From Sulfuricystis sp964478415 (GTDB lineage Bacteria > Pseudomonadota > Gammaproteobacteria > Burkholderiales > Rhodocyclaceae): a DNA stretch of 31,049 bases. The notes beneath the pieces are model-generated. The model was not told where the DNA came from and ran no database searches. It saw nothing but the letters and a program-made list of their open reading frames with translations. The number at the start of each line of letters is the position of its first letter. Within the stretch, counting starts at the first letter, position 1. Below, one piece after another: positions 7,890 to 14,153 of this stretch. The stretch covers positions 1 to 31,049 of the forward strand of contig CAYZII010000017.1 in NCBI GenBank assembly GCA_964478415.1, read 5' to 3'. A program made the position numbers and the translations under genes.

Positions 7890-8968
7890 GCTTCGATCAC
7901 TCTCGCAAAGCCGCCACCGGGAGTGCGGAAATTGGTCGTCTGCCCTTGATACAGCCGCGCGGCAACGAGCTGAACATGGCCGCGATAGACATAATTACGG
8001 ATGTCTGCCTTGAGCTCGGTCATCTTACCTTCCACCTCAACGGTCACCGTCGAAGACGGCACAAAGGCCTGCGCGACATAGTCATCGGCGAGGATTTCCG
8101 CGAACACCCGCTTGGTGAGCTTGTCGCCGCGATAAGCCCCGCGTGCCCCAAAACCGCTGGCAGGCTTGAAGAACAGCTCGCGGCGCCGCTGCCAGAGGGA
8201 TTCGGCATGCGCAACACTCACCAGTTCGGTGCGCGGAATGCCTGCCAGCAGAATGCGTCGTGTCTCGACCGGGACACCCCATTCCGTCAGCTGCGCCGGG
8301 TCGGTGAGAGCGGCGAGATTCCTCTTGTCGGCATATAGGGCATGAATCTGCGGATTCGGCGTGACCACGGTCTCTTCGTGCAGCCAGGCGAGCTTCAGCG
8401 CCGCGCAGGCCGGCTGGTCGAGCGTGAAGTCGGTCAGGCGGTTATAGACCAGATCGATGCGTACCTCGCCATTGCCGTCCACATACCACAATCCGCCATG
8501 ACAGATCATCAGCTCTGCCGGGTCACAGATCACCGTGTGGATGCCGTGGGCTGAGAACAACTCGCGAAAGCCGATGAACTCGGGATAGAGATACTGTTCC
8601 GTCGGCTTTTCATCGACGATCGCGAGCGTGCGTAACGGGCGCGCCCCACATTCGGCGCGAAACATCGCCAGATAGGCATCGAGCACGTCGTCGCGCTCCG
8701 CCTGCAAGGCCGCCAGTAGGCCACCGCCGGCATTGCTGTTGATTTCGATCAGCTTGGGCCCTTGCGGTGTCAGATGGAAGTCGTAACCCATGAAGACGCC
8801 GCTGGGTGCCGTACCGTCAGCGCCGATTTTCAGCGCCACGACCTCTTCGACGGCAGCGATCAGCTCACGCATGCGCGCCATGTCTTCTGCCTTCACCGCC
8901 ACGGTCGCAGGAGAAAACAGATGAGGGCGCGTCGCCAGCAGCTCGGCTGGGATGTCTGAAAGTTTCAT
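7886..8968 (-). CDS. Uncharacterised ATP-grasp-like protein with circularly permuted motif order
   Basis: A 360-aa cytosolic protein whose function I do not recognise. Several ATP-grasp-type motifs are visible but in rotated order. The metal-binding end of the fold (Asp63 and LIEINSNAGGG, Glu75/Asn77) comes first. A Rossmann-like stretch follows at about 114-178 (EFIGFRELFSAHGIHTV, then IDLVYNRLTDF). The nucleotide-binding part comes last: FFKPASGFGARG with Lys268, YVAQAFV near 297, and KADIR (Lys320, Asp322, Arg324). In normal ATP-grasp enzymes the EIN strand is C-terminal. Such proteins usually ligate a carboxylate to an amine with ATP; the substrate here is unknown. The ATG overlaps the helicase stop by 4 nt and the TGA overlaps mobB by 4 nt, so it is co-translated with Moco genes. 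Existence as a gene is secure; the fold assignment is inference. Confidence 0.8.
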   Translation of the reverse strand: MKLSDIPAELLATRPHLFSPATVAVKAEDMARMRELIAAVEEVVALKIGADGTAPSGVFMGYDFHLTPQGPKLIEINSNAGGGLLAALQAERDDVLDAYLAMFRAECGARPLRTLAIVDEKPTEQYLYPEFIGFRELFSAHGIHTVICDPAELMICHGGLWYVDGNGEVRIDLVYNRLTDFTLDQPACAALKLAWLHEETVVTPNPQIHALYADKRNLAALTDPAQLTEWGVPVETRRILLAGIPRTELVSVAHAESLWQRRRELFFKPASGFGARGAYRGDKLTKRVFAEILADDYVAQAFVPSSTVTVEVEGKMTELKADIRNYVYRGHVQLVAARLYQGQTTNFRTPGGGFARVIEA

Positions 8969-10914
8969 CCGCCAAGTGTAGCGAAAAACGCCTCGACGTC
9001 GGCGAGATCACGCGTGCGCCGCATCGGCGGCAGACTTTGCCAGATGCGCCGCCCGTACGGTTTATCGACCAAACGCGGATCGCAGACCATCAGCACACCG
9101 CGATCGGTCTCGGAGCGGATCAGGCGCCCTGCCCCCTGCTTCATGCTGATCACCGCGCGCGGCAGCTGCACCTCGAAAAAGGCGTTGCGCCCCTGCTGCT
9201 TGAGCCTGTCGATGCGCGCCGCCAGCACCGGGTCGTCGGGCGGCGCGAAGGGCAGCTTGTCGATCACCACCAGCGACAAGGCCGAGCCCGGCACATCGAC
9301 ACCCTCCCAGAAGCTCTGGCTCGCGACTAGCACCGCATTGCCGAGACGACGAAAACTGTCGAGCATTTCGGCTTTCGGGCGTTGTCCCTGCAGCAGCAGG
9401 GGTAGCTTCAGTCCAGACGCTGAGATGCGCTCCTCAAGGAGCGCGTGGATGCGCCGCATCGCTCGCAGGCTGGTGCATAGCACGAAGGCGCGGCCGTGAG
9501 AGGCGCGGATCGCCGGCCAGCAAGCCTCGACCACCGCATCGGCATAGTCGGCGGCGTTCGGGTTGGGCATGCCGGTTGGACAATACAGCAGGCCGTGGGC
9601 TGGGTAGTCGAAAGGGCTGTCCCACCGGCAGGTCAATGCGTCGGCAAGACCCAGAGCGGTGCAGAAATGGGAAAAATCCTCTCCTACCGCGAGCGTCGCC
9701 GAGGTGAAAACCCACGCGCGCGGATGGCCTTCGAGCTGCTTTTTGAAGATCGGCGCCACCGACAACGGCGTCAGATTGAACGTCACGCCATGCGTCGTAA
9801 CCTCGACCCAGCGCACTGCTGGATCGTTTTCATCGTTGGCTGGTGGTGTCTGCCATTCTTCCACCAGCCGCGCCAGTTCCTGGGCGCGACGCCAGCAATT
9901 CGCCAGCCCTTCCGAACGCTGCGCCTGGGCATCGAGATGACGCCCAAGGTCGACAAGCTTCTGCTGCACTACGGCGAATGCCGCGATCGCCTCGGCATGT
10001 TGCAGCCATTGCGCAGTGGCTAGCCGTCCTTCGTGGCGGAAGGCAAGGCGCAGATCCTTCGCCGCCTTTTCCAGTGCCTGAGCCGCTTCCTGCAACGGCG
10101 CGTAATCCTTTGCGGCGGCGAGGCCCTCGAGCCGTGCATCGCGGGCGAGATCGATGATCTGCCCCGTGCTGCAGCTAAGGCCAAAGAACAGCCCGGCGAT
10201 TTCCGGCAACTGGTGCGCCTCGTCGAAGATCACCGTATTGCAGGCCGGTAGCAGCTCCCCTATGCCATCGTCCTTGAGCATGACGTCGGCGAAAAACAGG
10301 TGATGATTGACCACCACCAGATCGGCGGCGAGCGCTTCGCGGCGTGCGGCGAGCACGAAGCATTCCTTGACTTGCGGGCATTCCTGGCCGAGACAGTTCT
10401 CGCGCGTCGAGGTCGCCAGCGCCCAGGCGCCAGAATCTTCCGGCACGGCGTCGCATTCCGCCCGGTCACCGCTGGCGGTGTGCTTCGCGAAGCGCGCGAT
10501 CGCATGAAGATGCTGCACTTCGGCACGCGAAGCGAGTCTGCCGGCGGCAAGCGCGCGCTCCAGGTGGTAAGGACAGACATAGTTGGCGCGCCCTTTGAGC
10601 AAGGCGATCGTCACCGGCACGCCGAGCGCGTCGCGTACCGTCGGCAGATCGCGGTTGAACAACTGGTCCTGCAGGGTCTTGGTGCCGGTCGAGATGATCA
10701 CCTTGCCACCCGAGAGCAGCGCCGGTACGAGATAGGCAAAGGTCTTGCCTGTGCCGGTGCCCGCCTCGGCGACGAGCACACGGTTGGCATCGATCGCATC
10801 GAGCACCGCCTGCGCCAGGGCGATCTGCTGACTACGTGGGCGATAGTTACCGATGGCCCGGGCGAGGGGACCGTCGAGGGCAAAAATCTTTTCGAGACGG
10901 GATCGTGCAGACAT
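8965..10914 (-). CDS. DinG/YoaA-type Fe-S ATP-dependent DNA helicase
   Basis: XPD-like superfamily 2 helicase (649 aa) acting on DNA, with a role in repair or in resolving R-loops and replication blocks. Walker A is AGTGTGKT at 51-58 and the Walker B DEAH is at 231-234. Four cysteines, C114, C174, C179 and C185, have the spacing of the DinG [4Fe-4S] ligands (C194/C199/C205 in E. coli DinG). C-terminal motifs include VASQSFWEGVDVPG and QGAGRLIRSETDRG. The frame opens at a GTG at 10950, but the ATG at 10914 (MSARSRLEKIF) is preferred because family similarity begins there; neither has a strong ribosome site. It is the first gene of the Moco cluster and overlaps the ATP-grasp gene by 4 nt. DinG versus YoaA cannot be settled by eye. 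Confidence 0.9.
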   Translation of the reverse strand: MSARSRLEKIFALDGPLARAIGNYRPRSQQIALAQAVLDAIDANRVLVAEAGTGTGKTFAYLVPALLSGGKVIISTGTKTLQDQLFNRDLPTVRDALGVPVTIALLKGRANYVCPYHLERALAAGRLASRAEVQHLHAIARFAKHTASGDRAECDAVPEDSGAWALATSTRENCLGQECPQVKECFVLAARREALAADLVVVNHHLFFADVMLKDDGIGELLPACNTVIFDEAHQLPEIAGLFFGLSCSTGQIIDLARDARLEGLAAAKDYAPLQEAAQALEKAAKDLRLAFRHEGRLATAQWLQHAEAIAAFAVVQQKLVDLGRHLDAQAQRSEGLANCWRRAQELARLVEEWQTPPANDENDPAVRWVEVTTHGVTFNLTPLSVAPIFKKQLEGHPRAWVFTSATLAVGEDFSHFCTALGLADALTCRWDSPFDYPAHGLLYCPTGMPNPNAADYADAVVEACWPAIRASHGRAFVLCTSLRAMRRIHALLEERISASGLKLPLLLQGQRPKAEMLDSFRRLGNAVLVASQSFWEGVDVPGSALSLVVIDKLPFAPPDDPVLAARIDRLKQQGRNAFFEVQLPRAVISMKQGAGRLIRSETDRGVLMVCDPRLVDKPYGRRIWQSLPPMRRTRDLADVEAFFATLGG

Positions 10915-11007
10915 GACGGGCGCGGCATGGTAGCACGCATGCCGTTCCACCAGCGCCGAGTTTTTGCGCCAGAATAGATGACTTCTTGGACCATGTCAGG
11001 GGGACGC

Positions 11008-12279
11008 ATGAAACTCGAAACGCTCGCGATACACGCCGGCTACAGCCCGGATCCGACCACCAAGGCCGTCGCCGTGCCAATCTACCAGACGACCTCTTAT
11101 GCCTTCGACGACACGCAGCATGGCGCCGACCTGTTCGACCTGAAAGTCGCCGGCAACATCTACACGCGCATCATGAATCCCACCACCGACGTGCTGGAAA
11201 AGCGCCTGGCTGCGCTGGAAGGCGGTGTTGGCGCCTTGGGGCTCGCCTCCGGCCAGGCGGCGATCACCTATGCGATCCAGACCATTGCCGAAGCCGGTGA
11301 CAACATCGTCTCGGTCGGCACCCTGTATGGCGGTACCTACAACCTGTTCGCCCACACCCTGCCCCAGTACGGCATCGAAGTGCGCTTCGCCGATTACCAG
11401 GATCCTGCCTCGTTCAAACCGCTGATCGACGCGAAAACCAAGGCGATCTACTGCGAATCGATCGGCAACCCGTTGGGCAACGTCGTCGACATCGCCGCGC
11501 TGGCCGACATCGCCCATGCCGCCGGCGTTCCACTGATCGTCGACAACACGGTGCCGACGCCTTATCTGTGCCGCCCCTTCGAGCACGGCGCCGACATCGT
11601 CGTGCATTCGCTGACCAAATACCTCTGCGGCCACGGCACCAGTATCGGCGGCGCGATCGTCGATTCCGGCAAATTCCCGTGGGCCGAACACAAACGGAAA
11701 TTCCCCCGCCTCAACGAGCCGGACGTGTCCTATCACGGCGTCGTCTATACCGAAGCGCTCGGCGCGGCGGCCTACATCGGCCGTGCGCGCGTCGTGCCGC
11801 TGCGCAACATGGGCGCGGCAATCTCACCGTTCAACAGCTTCCTGATCCTGCAGGGCATCGAAACGCTCGCCGTGCGCATGGACCGTATCTGCGAGAACAC
11901 GCTCGCCGTCGCGCAGTATCTGCGTGAGCACCCAAAGGTGAACTGGGTCAGATATGCCGGCCTGCCCGATCATCCCGAACACGCGCTGGCACAAAAATAC
12001 ATGGGCGGTCGTGCCTCCGGGATTCTGACATTCGGCATCAAGGGTGGCGCTGCTGCCGGCGCGCGCTTCCAGGATGCGCTGAAACTGATCACCCGGTTGG
12101 TGAATATCGGCGATGCAAAGAGCCTCGCCTGCCATCCGGCGAGCACCACGCACCGTCAGCTCTCGCCGGCAGAGCTCGAGAAAGCCGGCGTCTCCGAAGA
12201 CATGGTGCGCCTGTCGATCGGCCTCGAACACATCGACGACCTGAAAGCCGACCTCGCCCAGGCGCTGGATGCCGCCTGA
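11008..12279 (+). CDS. O-acetylhomoserine aminocarboxypropyltransferase (sulfhydrylase)
   Basis: PLP-dependent Cys/Met-metabolism enzyme predicted to make homocysteine from O-acetylhomoserine and sulfide, the direct-sulfhydrylation route to methionine (MetY type). It has 423 aa from the ATG at 11008, which has AGGGGGAC just upstream; an ORF start at 10978 lacks this and is rejected. The catalytic Lys204 lies in HSLTKYLCGHGTSIGG. LETLAIHAGYSPD, PIYQTTSY, YTRIMNPT, GGTYNLF and LACHPASTTHRQL are family hallmarks, and the roughly 420-aa length and KFPWAEHKRKFP insert favour the O-acetylhomoserine type over MetB/MetC. No SAM riboswitch fits in the short upstream region. A strong hairpin terminator lies 62 nt after the stop. 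Confidence 0.93.
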   Translation: MKLETLAIHAGYSPDPTTKAVAVPIYQTTSYAFDDTQHGADLFDLKVAGNIYTRIMNPTTDVLEKRLAALEGGVGALGLASGQAAITYAIQTIAEAGDNIVSVGTLYGGTYNLFAHTLPQYGIEVRFADYQDPASFKPLIDAKTKAIYCESIGNPLGNVVDIAALADIAHAAGVPLIVDNTVPTPYLCRPFEHGADIVVHSLTKYLCGHGTSIGGAIVDSGKFPWAEHKRKFPRLNEPDVSYHGVVYTEALGAAAYIGRARVVPLRNMGAAISPFNSFLILQGIETLAVRMDRICENTLAVAQYLREHPKVNWVRYAGLPDHPEHALAQKYMGGRASGILTFGIKGGAAAGARFQDALKLITRLVNIGDAKSLACHPASTTHRQLSPAELEKAGVSEDMVRLSIGLEHIDDLKADLAQALDAA

Positions 12280-12340
12280 GTGCCGTCCCGCTAGCGCCGA
12301 CTTTCGGCAGCGCGGCACCGGCATCGGCAGCGCAAAAACG

Positions 12341-12371
12341 AAAAGCCGCTCCGAAATCCGGAGCGGCTTTT
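12341..12371. terminator. Bidirectional intrinsic terminator
   Basis: A perfect 13-bp inverted repeat (AAAAGCCGCTCCG at 12341-12353, complement at 12359-12371) with a 5-nt loop. Its GC core is flanked by A-run and T-run on opposite sides, so either strand gives a stem followed by U residues. It lies between the end of the sulfhydrylase gene (+) and the 3' end of tRNA-Val (-), and can serve both. Confidence 0.88.
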
Positions 12372-12378
12372 CAGTATC

Positions 12379-12455
12379 TGGTAGGCGGTATTGGAATCGA
12401 ACCAACGACCTCCACGATGTCAACGTGGCGCTCTAACCAGCTGAGCTAACCGCCT
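12379..12455 (-). tRNA. tRNA-Val(GAC)
   Basis: A 77-nt cloverleaf on the minus strand with encoded CCA. The 7-bp acceptor stem AGGCGGT/ACCGCCT, D arm TAGCTCAGCTGG, anticodon stem CCACG/CGTGG enclosing TTGACAT (anticodon GAC at 12421-12419) and T arm GTTGG-TTCGATT-CCAAT are all intact. The promoter is immediately upstream and the shared terminator follows. Confidence 0.97.
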
Positions 12456-12469
12456 GCAACAATGCAGGC

Positions 12470-12499
12470 ATTTTAGACGAATCCACTGATCGTGTGCAA
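12470..12499 (-). promoter_or_regulatory. Sigma-70 promoter of tRNA-Val
   Basis: On the minus strand TTGCAC (12499-12494), an 18-nt spacer and TAAAAT (12475-12470) precede the tRNA 5' end by 14 nt. A GC-rich discriminator (GCCTGC) follows the -10, as is usual for stable-RNA promoters under stringent control. Confidence 0.7.
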
Positions 12500-12533
12500 T
12501 GCATCGGAAAGGGATTTTTGCTACCCTTGACCG

Positions 12534-12884
12534 ATGGAATCACGCTCCCCGGACAGCGTCTGCTGCCGTTGCGGTGCCTGTTGTGCGACTTACCGCGTCA
12601 CCCTGCCACGCGCCGACCTGGCGAGTCGTCCCGGCGGCTGGGTGCCCGATGCGTTGACGGTGTCTTACACGCCAACGAGCGCCTGCATGCGCGAGCACCC
12701 GGACATGCCGGGGCGCTGCATCGCACTCGAAGGCAACATCGGCGAACAGGTGCGTTGCACGATTTACCCGCAACGTCCTGCCGCCTGCCGCGACTTCGCC
12801 CCATTTTCCGCCCTCGGCATTGGTGATGCGGCCTGTGATGAAGCCCGCCGTCGCCACGGGCTGCGACCGCTCGACGGGCTATAA
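12534..12884 (+). CDS. YkgJ-family cysteine-cluster protein
   Basis: A 116-aa protein with the N-terminal CCRCGACC cluster (Cys10, 11, 13, 16, 17) and further cysteines in SACM, GRCI, VRCTIYPQRPAACRDF and DAACDE. This matches the YkgJ/UPF0153 group, presumed to bind zinc or an iron-sulfur centre; no activity is established for the family as far as I know. It is cytosolic, with no signal peptide. The start at 12534 has only a weak upstream ribosome site (a purine-rich GGAAAGGG lies about 20 nt away). Its TAA stop lies inside the hexamer TATAAT (12880-12885), which could be a -10 element for the RNA genes downstream. Confidence 0.85.
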   Translation: MESRSPDSVCCRCGACCATYRVTLPRADLASRPGGWVPDALTVSYTPTSACMREHPDMPGRCIALEGNIGEQVRCTIYPQRPAACRDFAPFSALGIGDAACDEARRRHGLRPLDGL

Positions 12885-12885
12885 T
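12880..12885 (+). promoter_or_regulatory. Possible -10 element ahead of the tRNA-Ser region
   Basis: A perfect TATAAT overlaps the ykgJ-like stop codon and sits about 20 nt before the tRNA-Ser-like sequence. No convincing -35 hexamer is seen 16-18 nt upstream, so this is only a suggestion. Confidence 0.3.
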
Positions 12886-12904
12886 CGGAAGCAATCGGAA
12901 TAGC

Positions 12905-12995
12905 GAAGGCATGGCCGAGTAGTTTAAGACAGCGGCCTTGGCACCAACCCAGCGCAAGCTGGGCGCGTGAGTAGCGGCTATCGCGCCGAAAGTGC
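12905..12995 (+). pseudogene. Degenerate tRNA-Ser-like sequence
   Basis: Bases 12909-12940 match the start of the intact tRNA-Ser (13042-13073) at 28 of 32 positions, covering the end of the acceptor, the D arm and the anticodon 5' half. After that the anticodon stem cannot pair (GCGGC against CCAAC) and the T arm has lost its TTCGA loop and pairing. A long variable-arm-like hairpin remains: CCCAGC, GCAA tetraloop, GCTGGG (about 12948-12963), followed by CGTGAGT as in the real tRNA. No CCA end is present. It is best read as a decayed duplicate of the downstream tRNA; a transcribed non-tRNA RNA is possible but unsupported. Bases 12996-13037, up to the tRNA-Ser, hold nothing I recognise. Confidence 0.6.
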
Positions 12996-13037
12996 GTTAT
13001 GCCGGAACTAAAACCGCCATTGAAAGGGTAAAAAAAC

Positions 13038-13125
13038 GGAGGCGTGGCCGAGTGGTTTAAGGCAGCGGTCTTGAAAACCGCCAGGGGCTCTCCCCTCGTG
13101 AGTTCGAATCTCACCGCCTCCGCCA
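13038..13125 (+). tRNA. tRNA-Ser(TGA)
   Basis: An 88-nt class II tRNA with encoded CCA. Acceptor stem GGAGGCG/CGCCTCC is perfect. The anticodon stem GCGGT/ACCGC encloses CTTGAAA with anticodon TGA. The variable arm is AGGGG-CTCT-CCCCT and the T arm GTGAG-TTCGAAT-CTCAC. The HicA-like gene begins 17 nt after the CCA with no terminator between, so the two may share a transcript. Confidence 0.97.
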
Positions 13126-13142
13126 GGGGAAAGAAGATACTT

Positions 13143-13466
13143 ATGAGTCACAAGCACTTGCATCTGCTGCGCAGCCTGTTCCAGGACCCACCGAGTGGCA
13201 ACATTCACTGGCGGGAAATCGAATCCCTGCTGCATCACTTGGGCGCCGAGATCGAACCCGTGCATGGTGCGCGTTTCCGCGTCGTGCTGAACCGGCACGA
13301 GTTTTTCCTCCATCATCCGCACCAAAGCAGCGTCTTCGGCCGACAGGACATCAAGCATCTGCGCGAATTCTTCGCGCGTGCCGGCATCAGCCCTTCCTCT
13401 TACGAAGCGCAGCAAGCGGCGCGAGAAGCGGAATCCGGATCGGCATCAACCTCCCGCCGCCAGTAG
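13143..13466 (+). CDS. HicA-like (YcfA-type) small protein, no HicB partner
   Basis: A 107-aa protein whose middle part (INIHWREIE-like helix, GAEIEPVHGARFRVVLNRHEFFLHHPH, then KHLREFFARAGI) resembles the small double-stranded-RNA-binding-like fold of HicA toxins. The position normally holding the catalytic histidine (Gly-Ser-His-His in HicA) reads Gly-Ala-Arg-Phe at 42-45, so endoribonuclease activity is doubtful. The ATG at 13143 is chosen because an earlier in-frame start would lie inside tRNA-Ser. No antitoxin gene is adjacent on either side. Its last 21 nt overlap the 3' end of the convergent gene. A housekeeping or RNA-binding role is an alternative to a toxin. Confidence 0.7.
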   Translation: MSHKHLHLLRSLFQDPPSGNIHWREIESLLHHLGAEIEPVHGARFRVVLNRHEFFLHHPHQSSVFGRQDIKHLREFFARAGISPSSYEAQQAAREAESGSASTSRRQ

Positions 13467-14126
13467 GGGATCGCGCAGCCGGGCAAAATCCCGCGGCGCG
13501 ACGTATTGCAGCACTTCTTTTCCTTTGGCGTCGATGCGCACGTCAAGACCCCTGTCTGGATAGAGCCAGTGCGTGGCGTTTTCGTCGCTGCGGATCTTTT
13601 CTGCTGGCATGCCAAAGCGCTGCTGGACGATTTCCTCGCTCAGGTTCGCCGTCGGAATGAAAGTGATACCGGCGATACGCGCCTGACGCAACTGCTGCAA
13701 GGCGGTATCGGCCAGCGTGATGCGGCGTGCGGCATTCTGTGTGGTTTCCGCCTTGATGGCGCGCGCTAGGATGGCTTCGCGCTGTGGCTGGCTGGTTTCG
13801 AGCGTGAGAATCATCTTGCCGGTGATGAAACCGGCGGTGAGACTGTCGTAATAGGCCTCTACCGTGCCCGATTCCCCTGGCGCGACCAACAGGGCGACTT
13901 GGGCATCGTCGCCGAGCGTGCGATAGGCATCCGCGAGCGTACTCTCCCCCAATATCAGGCCGAAGACGCGGGCGCCGCCACCCGGCAAGGTTTCGATACT
14001 CCACGGCAGGTGCTCTTCCAGGCCAAGCGACTTATCATGACCCTCACCGTGCAGGAACAACAACGGGAAGGCCAGCAGAGCAATGAGAATCGTGATGAAC
14101 AGCGCAATCGAGCGGATCAGCCGCAT
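13446..14126 (-). CDS. Unrecognised protein with N-terminal membrane anchor
   Basis: A 226-aa protein I cannot assign. Residues 4-25 (LIRSIALFITILIALLAFPLLF) form one hydrophobic segment without a clear cleavage site or lipobox, so it is probably an inner-membrane anchor with the rest in the periplasm. The soluble part contains GLILGESTLADAYRTLG, a phrase reminiscent of proteins scoring sequence variation in periplasmic folds, and an acidic/basic mixed C-terminus ending DPLLAAGG. It begins 27 nt after the nuoN stop on the same strand with a weak ribosome site, so it may be the last gene of the nuo transcript. It overlaps the convergent HicA-like gene by 21 nt. Coding is supported by length, consistent codon use and lack of a better frame. 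Confidence 0.75.
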   Translation of the reverse strand: MRLIRSIALFITILIALLAFPLLFLHGEGHDKSLGLEEHLPWSIETLPGGGARVFGLILGESTLADAYRTLGDDAQVALLVAPGESGTVEAYYDSLTAGFITGKMILTLETSQPQREAILARAIKAETTQNAARRITLADTALQQLRQARIAGITFIPTANLSEEIVQQRFGMPAEKIRSDENATHWLYPDRGLDVRIDAKGKEVLQYVAPRDFARLRDPLLAAGG

Positions 14127-14153
14127 GAAATGGAATCGTGCGCCAAAAAGTGC

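Noticed and set aside
10951..11007. SAM riboswitch ahead of the sulfhydrylase gene
   Set aside because: The space is too short and no conserved SAM-aptamer pairing is seen.
12905..13037. A group I intron in the tRNA-Ser-like sequence
   Set aside because: The downstream tRNA is complete with its own 5' half, and no P3/P7-type core or matching 3' exon follows the broken copy.
12885..13140. Integration (att) site of a mobile island at tRNA-Ser
   Set aside because: The duplicated part is the 5' half, whereas integrases duplicate the 3' end. No integrase or island genes are nearby.
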